Numbered from the stretch's first letter, positions 44,437 through 53,910 are shown. The stretch: 64,000 bases of DNA from Xanthomonas codiaei (GCF_002939785.1 NZ_MDEC01000020.1:1-64000), one strand, 5' to 3'. Numbers and translations are program-made. Notes: generated from the letters alone by a model not told the origin.

Positions 44437-47400
44437 CTGCACGGCCGCTGCGGGTACCGCCAGGTCAACGCGGCTTCGCCACCGCCGAGCTACTGGCAGG
44501 CGAGCTATCGGCAGGCCAGGCACTGCGCACCGCCGGCCTGCTCGCCACCGCCGCAGATGCCGTCGCCTCCGGCCAACGCGCCACGCACTTGCTCGGTCAG
44601 GACAACCCGCTGGCCGCGCAATCGGAGCTGGCGCATTTCGCCGGGCGCAATATCGGTGGCTGGGCCGGCGGCACGACAGCGGCCTACGCGCTGGGCAGCT
44701 CCGGCGCCGGACCGATGGTGTTGATCGCCGCCGACGCGTGTTTCATGAGCGTGGCCGGCGAAAAAGCCGCCGCGTTGCTCGACAATCGCGCGATCTACCA
44801 CCAGACCGACCGCGATGGCACGCAGTGGTCCTTCGATGGCCGCGCCTGGGCGCGGGACGGCATGGCCGATACAACCGGCGATGGGATCGACAATCCCACC
44901 GCCACGCCCATCGTCGCCAGCTACCAAAAGGCGCGCGAACTCAATTACCAGGCCACCAATGCAGCCGCCGCACTCGCTCTCAAAGATGCGCCTGCGCCCG
45001 TTGATCCGTATCGCCAGCCGGCCAATGCCACCGACCGCCCGAGCCTGAGCACTGCCGACTGGCGGCGTGACCCGGCAGACGGCCAATGGCATCGTCTGGT
45101 CAAGACCGAGATCTCCGGTGCCAACGAGCGCGGCAGCTACGTGCAGGAGACCGCATTGCCGCCTCGCGCGGCGGAACTGGAGGCGCAGGCGCAGGCCACC
45201 ATCGCCTGCAACATCGCCAACAGCCCAGGGGCGATCGCCGCGCGTTATGAACTGGCCTACCACCGCAGCGGTTGGGCGACCGATGGGCTGCCGATGTCGC
45301 CAGCCGTACAGCAGGCGTTGCCGGATCCTGATGCGCTGACCGCCTCGGACGGTCAGCGCTACTACCGCAACATGGAGGGCCAGTGGACAAGCCACGGCGC
45401 TCCGCCCGATGGCAATCGCGTGTTGGAACTGGAGACCACGCGCGCCATGCTGCAGCCGGCGCTCGCGGAGCAGGCCCAGGCGATTGCCGCCATCCGGCAA
45501 ATCCCGCCGTCGCCGCAGGACGTGCAGCGCGAGCAGACGCTGTATCGCTACCGCATCGTAGGCACGGAGCTGCAGCCGCAGTGGCGCGAAGCAATCGAAC
45601 TGGCGACCCAGCGCACGCGCGAAGCGGAAGGACTCGCAGGCGATGGCGCCCTGCAGCTGCAGCGAGGCCCCGGCGGTCAGTATGGTGCCGACAGCCCGAT
45701 CGCCCATCTGCAGCGCGGTGCCGATGGCGTGGAGCGCATTGCAGCGGTGACCAGCACCGAGGACATCCGTCAGGCGCTGCAGGAGCTGCAGGCTCGCCAG
45801 CAGCCGGACGCACCGGTGCAGCAGCTGGCCTCTGCGCCGCCTTCGTCAGAAGGCTCCACGGATGCGGACACGTCCGCCTCGCCGCCCTCCAACCAGCATG
45901 TGCTCGACGTGCAGGCCCGGGGCCAGGCCGCCAGCGCCGCGCAGGAGCACCAGCAGCGGCAGCAGGAGGGACGCCAGGCGCAAGATCAACAGTTGGCGCA
46001 GGCACGCGCCCACGCGCTGCAGGCGCAGGCATCGCACGACATCCGGGCGCAAGCTGCCCAGGCGCTGCAGGCGCATACCGCGCTGGAAGCACGGCAGCAA
46101 GCGCAGCGTCTGGAGCAACAAGAACGCCAGGCGCAGGACACCCAGCAACGCGAACACGTCCAACGGCAGGCGCACGAGACGGAGCAGCGCGAACAAGCGC
46201 AGATGCAGGCTCAGGAGACACAGCAGCGCGAACAGGAAATACGCCAGGCACAAGACGCCCAGCAGAGCCAGCAGGACCGGCTGCAGGCGCAGACTGTGCA
46301 ACATGCCGGGCAACAGCCGCTGCACGCCCAAACGGCTCCACAACGCGAGCAGGAGCTGGCACAGGAAGCAGCCCCGCGCGCGCCGTCGTCGCTCCATGCG
46401 CGAGACACATCGCCGCACCAACCCGAGCAGCGGCCTAACCAGGATGACGTCGCCCAACGGCCCCAGGAACAGCTGGTAGAGCCTGCGCAAGCCCATGCAT
46501 CCGACGTAGCGCAGCAGCGGACGCAAAGCCAGCAAGCGCAAGAACAGCGTCCGCAGGAAGTCCAGCAGCAGACAGCGCAGAGCGCTGCGATAGCGCAGAC
46601 CGCACCGGCAGAGGAGCAGCAGGTTGCGGACCTGCCCCAGGCGGCGACTGCGCCTTCCGCGCCGTCGCTCGCCACCGCGATGGCCGCAGAACACCGCGAC
46701 GAGCAACAGGCGCGCACGCCACAGACTCAAGCACCGGAAGCACCAGATCCCCCTGCAGCGTTGCCAGTGCCCGCACACCTCGCGCATGCGACAGGGCCAT
46801 CGCCGGAAATGCCGATCGCTGGTCGCGCAACCGATACACCCGAGGACGCGGCCGATGCGCGCGCGCCGCTGTCCGTGTCCCTGTCAGATGAGCACGACCG
46901 TCCTGCCGCTGTGCCCGCCGATCCGGACTCCTGGGAGGAAATAGCACGCTCCATGCGTGAGCTACGCATCCAACTCGAACAGGATCTCGAAACAGAAAAC
47001 CGCGTCGCAGAAGCGCGTCAGGCGCGCGTGGACCGTGGTGAGCGGCTGTTTACCGAGTTGGAATTGCGTGATGGGTACGATCCGGATGGCCCCTCTGGGC
47101 TGAGACCACCACGCGCCTCTCCGGCAGACACCGCGCTACGGTCTCTTGCCGCGGGCGAGCAGGAGGATCGGCCGCAGCCCCAGCGTAAAACCATCACCGG
47201 CGATCCGGATGTGGACGAGTTGCTGTACGCCATCGACTGCAAGGACGAACTGGCGATCGAACAGGCCTTGAAGCGGGTCGCCAATAGCCCCCATAGCCAG
47301 GCACTTGCCAAACAAGGGCATGAGTTTCTGGATGCCCAGGCGATGCAGGAGGCTCAGGAACAGGCGAGTATGCGCCAGGCCCTGAACATGGACGTCTCGA

Positions 47401-47534
47401 CAGAGGTGCAGACCAGCCGTGGTCCGGTGATGGTGATGACATTGCCGCAGTTCGCCAACGGACCGGCGATGCAAGGCGGTCCGCAGGGTGACGGTGGTGG
47501 TGGCGGAGATGGTGGCGGCGGCGGTGGTGGATAG
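43737..47534 (+). CDS. Giant AHH-nuclease-like polymorphic toxin with Gln-rich C-terminal half
   Basis: 1265 residues from the ATG at 43737 (AAGGGA upstream); a TTG at 43713 is possible. Residues 7-67 look like an AHH/HNH-type nuclease: EHHI (H10, H11), FEIDAHRNLIYMP (N40, P45) and SPHNGGPIRDY (H59, Y67). Up to about residue 233 the DNA is AT-rich; beyond it is high-GC. Residues 240-345 are Gly/Ala-rich with a possible hydrophobic segment (GAGPMVLIAADACFMSV). Residues 415-470 contain the block repeated upstream. About 715-970 is a Gln/Arg/Ala/Glu-rich coiled coil, and the C-terminus is a glycine run. An N-terminal toxin with long C-terminal partner parts and an upstream immunity gene recalls Xanthomonas type IV effectors, but I do not see their XVIPCD motifs. 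Confidence 0.7.
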   Translation: MAKRTIFQEHHIAERQTLRNSRLLEALEQANHFEIDAHRNLIYMPSDPVLARKIGISPHNGGPIRDYQDGTIARLRRLSQTSDGQLAILGDTDAIARVAPKVERLIDTMRVGLTNADLYTNAPIGMVADDMRPGINAFFKGASSYDSRLASQIDAIPTLQRPELGWSSIVHSEQRVISTLQYLGQSSTNLTKGGDPEIGRNSLSQAIAQAHANGRLTLSDQGILQVENVLGEEAARPLRVPPGQRGFATAELLAGELSAGQALRTAGLLATAADAVASGQRATHLLGQDNPLAAQSELAHFAGRNIGGWAGGTTAAYALGSSGAGPMVLIAADACFMSVAGEKAAALLDNRAIYHQTDRDGTQWSFDGRAWARDGMADTTGDGIDNPTATPIVASYQKARELNYQATNAAAALALKDAPAPVDPYRQPANATDRPSLSTADWRRDPADGQWHRLVKTEISGANERGSYVQETALPPRAAELEAQAQATIACNIANSPGAIAARYELAYHRSGWATDGLPMSPAVQQALPDPDALTASDGQRYYRNMEGQWTSHGAPPDGNRVLELETTRAMLQPALAEQAQAIAAIRQIPPSPQDVQREQTLYRYRIVGTELQPQWREAIELATQRTREAEGLAGDGALQLQRGPGGQYGADSPIAHLQRGADGVERIAAVTSTEDIRQALQELQARQQPDAPVQQLASAPPSSEGSTDADTSASPPSNQHVLDVQARGQAASAAQEHQQRQQEGRQAQDQQLAQARAHALQAQASHDIRAQAAQALQAHTALEARQQAQRLEQQERQAQDTQQREHVQRQAHETEQREQAQMQAQETQQREQEIRQAQDAQQSQQDRLQAQTVQHAGQQPLHAQTAPQREQELAQEAAPRAPSSLHARDTSPHQPEQRPNQDDVAQRPQEQLVEPAQAHASDVAQQRTQSQQAQEQRPQEVQQQTAQSAAIAQTAPAEEQQVADLPQAATAPSAPSLATAMAAEHRDEQQARTPQTQAPEAPDPPAALPVPAHLAHATGPSPEMPIAGRATDTPEDAADARAPLSVSLSDEHDRPAAVPADPDSWEEIARSMRELRIQLEQDLETENRVAEARQARVDRGERLFTELELRDGYDPDGPSGLRPPRASPADTALRSLAAGEQEDRPQPQRKTITGDPDVDELLYAIDCKDELAIEQALKRVANSPHSQALAKQGHEFLDAQAMQEAQEQASMRQALNMDVSTEVQTSRGPVMVMTLPQFANGPAMQGGPQGDGGGGGDGGGGGGG
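44982..45149 (+). repeat. 168-bp direct repeat, internal copy
   Basis: Intact counterpart of 42772-42939, encoding residues 416-471 of the large protein. The two copies are 2.2 kb apart in the same orientation and bracket the immunity gene and the toxin domain. Confidence 0.9.
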
Positions 47535-47574
47535 CCGGAACACGTGCAGCAGGTTGAATCATCGAGAGAACACT

Positions 47575-48210
47575 ATGGAGATGCAGAACACCTCCGCACT
47601 ACCCGATGCCAACGCGTCGGAACGCACGCTAAAAGAATCGATCCAGGCCATGGCGGCACTGATCGGGACGCTGCAACGGCGCGAGCACGCATTGGAAGAT
47701 CTAGTCCGGGAGCAGCTGCAGCTTCTGCAGATTGCCGTCAAACACGCCGACCAGCGCGTCAGTGGCCTGGTGGAAAATGCGCTGCCCCGCCTGACGCAAT
47801 TGAGCAACCAGGCGCTGACGCAAACGCTGGAACCGGGGGCCGAGCGATTCAACAAGAAGATGGTCCAGGCGGAAAGGACGCTTGAGCAGGCGACCGCGCG
47901 CTATACACAGGCGCAGCAATCGCTGGAAACCACCGTCACTCGGCGTAGCTGGGCCGGGCTCGGCGCGCTGTTGGTCGGCACGCTCCTGTGCCTGGCTGCA
48001 GTCGGCTACGCCGTCCAGGGCGCCCAGCCTGTGCTGGCAGAGGCCACCCAGCGCCGCGCGGAAATCGCCTTTCTGGATCGCGTCGCACGCGCGGACCTGG
48101 TGCCCTGCGGCCAAGACAGGCTCTGCGCCGTTGTCGAGAAGAAGGGCCCCCGCTATGGCGATCGAGGCCAGTATCGCGCTGTCGCCCTGCGCCAATCTTC
48201 AAGCCGATGA
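47575..48210 (+). CDS. Coiled-coil protein with one transmembrane helix, partner of the giant protein
   Basis: 211 residues from the ATG at 47575 (MEMQNTSALPDANASERT). Residues 15-120 are predicted coiled coil (QRREHALEDLVREQLQLLQIAVKHADQ). A single hydrophobic helix follows at about 126-149 (WAGLGALLVGTLLCLAAVGYAV). The last 60 residues contain two cysteines (VPCGQDRLCAVVEKKG). The layout recalls small relaxosome or secretion accessory proteins, but I do not recognise a family. It starts 40 bp after the giant gene and is likely in its operon. Confidence 0.65.
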   Translation: MEMQNTSALPDANASERTLKESIQAMAALIGTLQRREHALEDLVREQLQLLQIAVKHADQRVSGLVENALPRLTQLSNQALTQTLEPGAERFNKKMVQAERTLEQATARYTQAQQSLETTVTRRSWAGLGALLVGTLLCLAAVGYAVQGAQPVLAEATQRRAEIAFLDRVARADLVPCGQDRLCAVVEKKGPRYGDRGQYRAVALRQSSSR

Positions 48211-48834
48211 GGGCAGGGCTGCCCTGGGGGCCGCCTTGCCTCTGGAACTTGCAGCGTCCTCGGCGGATTGCACGTCACGGCGACGCATTGGTTCGTCATC
48301 TCGGTGCCGATCGCCGTAAAACCCGGCGTCAGGGAGCCGGGACGTTGTTGCACAGCGCGCATCGGCACCATCGGTGACGAGCTCGGTCTCTGTATCGAGT
48401 CCATTGCCTGCATGCGCTTCCGGTTGCGGCGCCGACGCCGCGTAGCGCTCGCGGGAAAGCCATCTACCGATGGCATCCATGCCCTGCAGGTGGCGCGCAC
48501 CGCATGCCAACCGACCTCGCGCATCGCGATGCGCGTCGCGGCAATCGATCGACGCCGTCCAGCCGATCATGCGGGCCGTACCAACGTAATGCCACTGAGG
48601 CCGGCGGCGGCACCTGATCGCAGGGCGGCAGTGTCCTGTCCCGGGTGTCTCCGACTGTCTCTTTTGGGTGTCTCTCACCCGGAACACCGCGGTGCGTCAA
48701 AATTTCAGCTATTGATAATTGTTTTATGTTTTAAATCGCGCGAAGAATGCAGCCCCCCACGTAACGCGTCGCTGTCGCCGCTGCCACTGCGCAGGCGGCA
48801 TGCGTCGCTCATCGACATCTTTGGGAGAGGCTGC
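48211..48834. other. Region upstream of pectate lyase
   Basis: About 620 bases with no supported gene. An AT-rich stretch around 48700-48737 (containing TTGATAATTGTTTTATGTTT) probably contains the lyase promoter. No PIP box was found by eye. Confidence 0.5.
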
Positions 48835-49896
48835 ATGACCAGCAAGATGCTTCAGGGCGCTGTTGCGCTCGCACTGTCCGCCTGCGCCGCGGGCACCATC
48901 GCCGGTCCGGTCGGATACGGCGCCGCCACCACCGGCGGCGGCAACAAGACACCGGTCAACGTGGCCACCTTCGAAGCGATGCAGGCGGCGATCGACAGTT
49001 ATTCCGGCAGCGGCGGGCTGGTGCTCAACTACACCGGCAAGTTCGACTTCGGCACCATCAAGGACGTCTGCGCGCAGTGGAAACTGCCGGCCAAGACCGT
49101 GCAGATCAAGAACAAGAGCGACGTCACCATCAAGGGCGCGAACGGGTCGGCGGCAAACTTCGGTCTGCGCGTGGTGGGCAATGCGCACAACGTCATCATC
49201 CAGAACATGACCATCGGCCTGCTGCCCGGCGGTGAAGATGCCGATTCGATTTCGCTGGAGGGCAACTCCAGCGGCGAGCCGTCCAGGATCTGGGTCGACC
49301 ACAACACCGTGTTCGCCTCGCTCACCAAGTGCTCCGGCGCCGGCGATGCCTCCTTCGATGGCGGCATCGACATGAAAAAGGGCGTGCACCACGTCACCGT
49401 GTCCTACAACCATGTCTACAATTATCAGAAGGTCGCGCTCAACGGCTTCAGCGATAGCGACACCAAGAATTCGGCGGCACGCACCACCTATCACCACAAC
49501 CGCTTCGAGAACGTGGAATCGCGCGTGCCGCTGCAGCGCCGTGGCCTGAGCCACATCTACAGCAACTACTTCAACAACGTCACCACCTCCGGCATCAATG
49601 TGCGCATGGGCGGCGTGGCCAAGATCGAGTCCAACTACTTCGAGAACATCAAGAACCCGGTGACCTCGCGCGACAGCAGCGAGATCGGCTATTGGGACCT
49701 GATCAACAACTACGTGGGCAGCGGCATCACCTGGAGCACACCGGACGGCAGCAAGCCGTACGCCAATGCCACCACCTGGATCAGCTCCAAGGTCTTCCCC
49801 GAACCACTGGGTTACACCTACACCGTCACCCCGGCCGCGCAGGTCAAGGCCAAGGTGATCGCCACCGCGGGTGCGGGCAAGAACCTGGCGGAGTAA
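48835..49896 (+). CDS. pel: Secreted pectate lyase, polysaccharide lyase family 1
   Basis: 353 residues from the ATG at 48835, with GGGAGAGG upstream. Signal peptide about 1-23 (MTSKMLQGAVALALSACAAGTIA). Parallel beta-helix lyase that cleaves polygalacturonate by beta-elimination with calcium. IWVDHNTV (152-159) is the vWiDH motif, GGIDMKKGVHHVTVSYN a calcium-site region, and SRVPLQRRG (229-237) holds the catalytic RxPxxR arginine. Plant cell-wall degradation and virulence role known for the family in Xanthomonas. It is monocistronic: a strong terminator follows. Confidence 0.95.
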   Translation: MTSKMLQGAVALALSACAAGTIAGPVGYGAATTGGGNKTPVNVATFEAMQAAIDSYSGSGGLVLNYTGKFDFGTIKDVCAQWKLPAKTVQIKNKSDVTIKGANGSAANFGLRVVGNAHNVIIQNMTIGLLPGGEDADSISLEGNSSGEPSRIWVDHNTVFASLTKCSGAGDASFDGGIDMKKGVHHVTVSYNHVYNYQKVALNGFSDSDTKNSAARTTYHHNRFENVESRVPLQRRGLSHIYSNYFNNVTTSGINVRMGGVAKIESNYFENIKNPVTSRDSSEIGYWDLINNYVGSGITWSTPDGSKPYANATTWISSKVFPEPLGYTYTVTPAAQVKAKVIATAGAGKNLAE

Positions 49897-49921
49897 GCGC
49901 CAGCGCAGCGGCTCAGCCAAG

Positions 49922-49947
49922 AATCCCCGGCACTGCCGGGGATTTTT
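49922..49947 (+). terminator. Rho-independent terminator of pectate lyase
   Basis: AATCCCCGGC-ACT-GCCGGGGATT forms a perfect 10-bp stem with a 3-nt loop, followed by more T residues, 26 bp after the lyase stop. Confidence 0.93.
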
Positions 49948-50686
49948 ATGAGCGGCAATGTCGTCAGAGACCTGCGCCGGGTCTACCGGCCGACTTTCGC
50001 AGAATCCAGCGCAGGCCCGGAATGGCTGCAGCCATCGCAGCTTGCTGCTTGCGGGTGAGGAAGGCGCCGCCACGAAATTCTTCGCGATGCGCCAGCTCGC
50101 GGCGCGTGCCAGACGCACTGCTCCGCTGGATGGGGTGGCGATACGCGACCTTGCAGTAGCGTAGTGGCGTGCATGCGTGGGATAGCTGCGTCCATCGCAG
50201 CCTGCAGCGCGAGGCAGGCTGATCGCCTGTTGCCGAACGCCACGCCCCGGTAGGCACTGACTGGCTGATACCGATGATGGCGCGCAAGAGTCGTGGCGTA
50301 GCAGTCCGCGCTAGGATGCAGAGCGCTTTGCGCCATGGCGACCGGTCCACTAGATGGCGAGGGCTTCAGATAGATCCACGTGCCGCTCGCGCGAGGGTGC
50401 GCGGAGCCGCCGCCTCCAGAAGCAGCCGGGCGATCTGGCGGCCGTGCACAGATGCAGATCTCGCGCATGCTTGGCATGCAGCACGTTTCTTGTCCGCATC
50501 ACCGGCACCATCGCCCCGATGGGTGTGCACCGCAGCAGAGCGGGCCGCCTCGTCCTGTGTCCATTGGGTCGGGCGCGGGCGCCATGCGTAACGCGGCCAC
50601 CACACCGTCAGCCTGGATGAGGCGGCTGCGTCAAGAGGCGCGGCCGGCGCCGCGACGCGGTATCGTGTCGCGCTACCACCTCTCCG
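49948..50686. other. Long non-coding gap before amino-acid permease
   Basis: About 740 GC-rich bases. Small open frames on both strands lack ribosome sites and family features. No RNA gene or repeat was recognised. Confidence 0.5.
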
Positions 50687-52084
50687 ATGCCGTCCATGTC
50701 GCTTCCGACCGAACCTGTTGCCCAGAACGCTTCGACCGCCGCGCCTGCGTTGCGCCATGCGCTCAAACCGCGGCAGTTGATGATGATGGGCCTGGGCACC
50801 GCCATCGGTGCCGGGCTGTTCCTGGGTTCGGGCGTCGGCATCCAGGCAGCCGGGCCGGCGGTGCTGGTGTCCTACCTGATCGCCGGTGCCCTGGTGATCA
50901 TCGTGATGAACGCGCTGGGCGAGATGGCGGCCGCCAAGCCGACCAGCGGCGCCTTCTCGGTGTATGCGGCCGATGCAATGGGCCCGACCGCTGGCGCCAC
51001 GGTGGGCTGGCTGTGGTGGTTCCAGGTGGTGGTGGTGATCGCAGCCGAGGCGGTCGGCGCCGCCGGCCTGCTCGCGACCGTCTGGCCGGCGTTGCCGGTG
51101 CCCTTGCTGGCGCTGCTGTTCATGGCGACCTTCACCGCGATCAACCTGCTGGGCGTGCGCAATTTCGGCGAATTCGAATTCTGGTTCGCCATTCTCAAGG
51201 TCGTGGCGATCGTGGTGTTCCTGCTGATCGGCTTGGCCTTGCTGGCCGGCTGGCTGCCCGGCGTGACCTCGCCGGGCCTGTCCAACTTCACCCGGAACGG
51301 CGGATTTGCGCCCAATGGGCTGGCCGGCGTCGGCGCAGCCCTGCTGGTGGTGGTGTTCGCTTTCGGTGGCACCGAGATCGTGGCGGTGGCGGCGGCGGAA
51401 ACCGCCGACCCCGGGCGCAGCCTGGCGCGCACCATCCGCACCGTGGCCTGGCGCATCCTGGTGTTCTACATCGGTTCGATCAGCGTGATCGTGGCAGTGG
51501 TGCCGTGGACCAGCAAGGCGCTCGGCTCGCCCTTTGCCGCAGTGCTGGACGTGGCGCGCATTCCCGGCGCGGCCACTGCGATCACCCTGGTGGCGGTGGT
51601 GGCGCTGCTGTCGGCGCTCAACGCCAACCTGTATGGCGCGTCGCGCATGATCTTCTCGTTGGCCCAGCGCGGCGAAGCGCCGCGCGTGCTCGCCAGGACC
51701 AGCCGCGAGCAGGTGCCGTTGACGGCGGTAATTGCCAGCGTGTTGTTCGGCTTTGCGGCCGCCGCACTGGAGCTGCTGTATCCCAACAAGGTGTTGCCGG
51801 TGCTGCTCAATATCGTCGGTGCCACCTGCCTGCTGGTGTGGACGATCTCGCTGCTGTCGCAGCTGATCCTGCGCGCCCGCGCCGATCGCACCGGCATTGC
51901 ATTGCCGTTTCGGATGCGCGGCTATCCCTTTTTGACCGTGCTGGCGTTGGCGATCCTGGGCGTGATCTTCGTGCTGCTGGCCGGCTCGGCCGAGACGCGG
52001 ACGCAGTTCCTGTCGATGGTGGTCCTGACCGTCGCCATCGCGGTGGCTAGCGAAATCGCCCGGCGGAGCCGCAATATACAGTAG
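50687..52084 (+). CDS. Amino-acid permease, AAT/APC family
   Basis: 465 residues, 12 predicted helices; the second ATG at 50696 is an alternative start. LKPRQLMMMGLGTAIGAGLFLGSGVGIQAAGP is the classic amino-acid permease N-terminal signature, and EMAAAKPTSGAFSVYAADAMGPTAGATVGW, FAFGGTEIVAVAAAE and SRMIFSLAQRGEAP are conserved superfamily blocks as in GabP/AnsP/CycA transporters. The specific substrate is not evident. It stands alone. Confidence 0.9.
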   Translation: MPSMSLPTEPVAQNASTAAPALRHALKPRQLMMMGLGTAIGAGLFLGSGVGIQAAGPAVLVSYLIAGALVIIVMNALGEMAAAKPTSGAFSVYAADAMGPTAGATVGWLWWFQVVVVIAAEAVGAAGLLATVWPALPVPLLALLFMATFTAINLLGVRNFGEFEFWFAILKVVAIVVFLLIGLALLAGWLPGVTSPGLSNFTRNGGFAPNGLAGVGAALLVVVFAFGGTEIVAVAAAETADPGRSLARTIRTVAWRILVFYIGSISVIVAVVPWTSKALGSPFAAVLDVARIPGAATAITLVAVVALLSALNANLYGASRMIFSLAQRGEAPRVLARTSREQVPLTAVIASVLFGFAAAALELLYPNKVLPVLLNIVGATCLLVWTISLLSQLILRARADRTGIALPFRMRGYPFLTVLALAILGVIFVLLAGSAETRTQFLSMVVLTVAIAVASEIARRSRNIQ

Positions 52085-52512
52085 TCAACGCGACCGCACG
52101 CCACACCGCCGTGCTGCGCCGCAGGCTTGACGGCGCAGCAGGCCAGGCTTGTGGAGAACGCTTGGTGATTGCCACTCCCGATGCCCACGCATGCCGACGC
52201 AGTCAGCAAGGCGCGGGCGTGCGCAGCGTCGTGCATCGGGCGATTGCGACCCGTGGTGATGGCCGCAGCCAGCACACGGGGCTGCCGCGATCCTGCCCAT
52301 CACAATGCCGCCTGCCATTGCAGCGCAGGCTGTGCAGCAAGGGCGCGACGGTTTGACGCAGATGCGACGCCGTGTCGCATCGGGAACGTGCTCTAGCGTC
52401 CCTATCATGAAGGCGTAGCGCAGTCGGTCGCGATCCCGATTACCGCAGGCATGGCGGCAATCGCTCTGCACTGACGCGTGGGTGGTCTTCTCATTTGCCT
52501 GGAGGTTGCTCC
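52085..52512. other. Regulatory region upstream of cydAB
   Basis: About 430 bases without a gene. It contains the 8-bp-arm dyad at 52361-52381, a weak -10-like TATCAT at 52403-52408, and a GGAGG ribosome site just before cydA. Confidence 0.55.
52361..52381. promoter_or_regulatory. GCGAC-N5-GTCGC dyad, possible RegA/PrrA/RoxR-type box
   Basis: GATGCGAC-GCCGT-GTCGCATC has perfect 8-bp arms, 131 bp upstream of the cydA start. The GCGAC...GTCGC core resembles binding sites of RegA/PrrA/ActR/RoxR redox regulators, which control cytochrome bd oxidases in other bacteria. Confidence 0.5.
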
Positions 52513-53910
52513 ATGGACGCCTTGCTGCTGTCGCGGATCCAGTTCGGATTCGTCATTGCGTTCCACGTGCTGTTTCCTGCGTTCACCATCGGCCTCTCCA
52601 GCCTGCTGGCGTTCCTGGAATGGCGCTGGTTGCGCACCCGCCTGCCGGTGTGGCGCGAGCTGTATTTCTTCTGGCAGAAGATCTTCGCCGTGTCGTTCGG
52701 CATGGGAGTGGTCAGCGGCATCGTGATGGCCTTCCAGTTCGGCGCCAACTGGCCGGAGCTGAGCCGCATCGCCGGCAGCGTGATCGGCCCGCTGCTGAGC
52801 TACGAGGTCCTCACCGCGTTCTTCCTGGAAGCGAGCTTCCTGGGCGTGATGATGTTTGGCTGGGGCCGCATTTCCGAACGCCTGCATTTTTTCGCCACCT
52901 GCATGGTGGCACTGGGCACGCTGTTGTCCACGTTCTGGATCCTGTCGTCCAACAGCTGGCTGCAGACACCCGCCGGCTACGAGGTCATCGATGGCATCGT
53001 GCATCCGGTGGAGTGGCTGAAGATCATCTTCAACCCCTCGTTTCCGTATCGGCTTGCGCATATGGCGCTGGGCTCGTTCATCACCACCTGTTTTGTGGTC
53101 GGCGCGGTGGGTGCCTGGTATCTGCACCGTGGCGTGCATCGCGAGGCGGGCCTGCGCATGCTCAAGCTGGCGGTGGTGTTCGCGGCCATCACCGTGCCGC
53201 TGCAGATCTTCGTCGGCGACATGCATGGGTTGAATACGCTCAAGCATCAGCCGATGAAGATCGCGGCGATGGAGGCGCACTGGCACGCCGAAGAACCCGG
53301 CAAGGGCTTCCCGCTGGTGGTCTTCGCCGTGCCCAACGCGCAGGCCGAACGCAACGACTACGAGCTGGCGATTCCGCGCCTGGGCAGCCTGATCCTGACC
53401 CACAGCCTGGACGGCGACATCGCGCCGCTGAGCTCGGTGCCGGCCGCCGACCGCCCGCCGGTGACGCCGGTGTTCTTCGCCTTCCGCATCATGGTCGGGA
53501 TCGGCTCGCTGATGCTGTTGGTGGCCTGGGTGTCGGCGTTCGCGTTGTGGCGCGGCACGCTGGTGCAGTGGCGCTGGTTGCTGGCGACCTGGCGCTGGAT
53601 GTTGCCGAGCGGCTTCATCGCGCTGATTTCTGGCTGGTTCGTCACTGAAATGGGCCGCCAGCCGTATGTGGTCTACGGCCTGCTGCGCACCGCCGACGCG
53701 GTGGGCCCGCAGTCGGCGCTGATGACTGCCATCTCGCTATCGGTGTATGTGGCCGGCTACGCGTTCGTCTTCGGCTGGGGCATCTGGTACCTGGTCAAGA
53801 TCGGCAAGATCGGGCCGACCCCGCACGATGCGCCGCAGTTGGACCATGGCGAACACACGCCCGCACGGCCGCTATCGGCCGCGGACGAACCGATCGATGG
53901 AGCTGCCTGA
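52513..53910 (+). CDS. cydA: Cytochrome bd-type quinol oxidase subunit I (CIO type)
   Basis: 465 residues from the ATG at 52513 with GGAGG upstream. Multi-helix inner-membrane subunit carrying the haems. LLLSRIQFGFVIAFHVLFPAFTIGL holds the haem-ligand histidine of helix 1; GRQPYVVYGLLRTADAV matches the quinol-oxidase GRQPW block. The quinol loop lacks the C-terminal Q-loop insertion of E. coli CydA, placing it in the short-loop, cyanide-insensitive (CioA-like) branch. Stop overlaps cydB start (TGATG). Confidence 0.93.
   Translation: MDALLLSRIQFGFVIAFHVLFPAFTIGLSSLLAFLEWRWLRTRLPVWRELYFFWQKIFAVSFGMGVVSGIVMAFQFGANWPELSRIAGSVIGPLLSYEVLTAFFLEASFLGVMMFGWGRISERLHFFATCMVALGTLLSTFWILSSNSWLQTPAGYEVIDGIVHPVEWLKIIFNPSFPYRLAHMALGSFITTCFVVGAVGAWYLHRGVHREAGLRMLKLAVVFAAITVPLQIFVGDMHGLNTLKHQPMKIAAMEAHWHAEEPGKGFPLVVFAVPNAQAERNDYELAIPRLGSLILTHSLDGDIAPLSSVPAADRPPVTPVFFAFRIMVGIGSLMLLVAWVSAFALWRGTLVQWRWLLATWRWMLPSGFIALISGWFVTEMGRQPYVVYGLLRTADAVGPQSALMTAISLSVYVAGYAFVFGWGIWYLVKIGKIGPTPHDAPQLDHGEHTPARPLSAADEPIDGAA

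Noticed and set aside
43737-47534. Type IV effector XVIPCD domain in the giant protein
   Set aside because: The protein is Gln-rich and has upstream immunity, but I could not find the characteristic conserved motifs of that domain.
48600-48834. PIP box (hrp regulon) upstream of pectate lyase
   Set aside because: No TTCGC-N15-TTCGC arrangement was seen.
49948-50686. Small frames between the pectate lyase and the amino-acid permease
   Set aside because: No start signals and atypical amino-acid composition on both strands.
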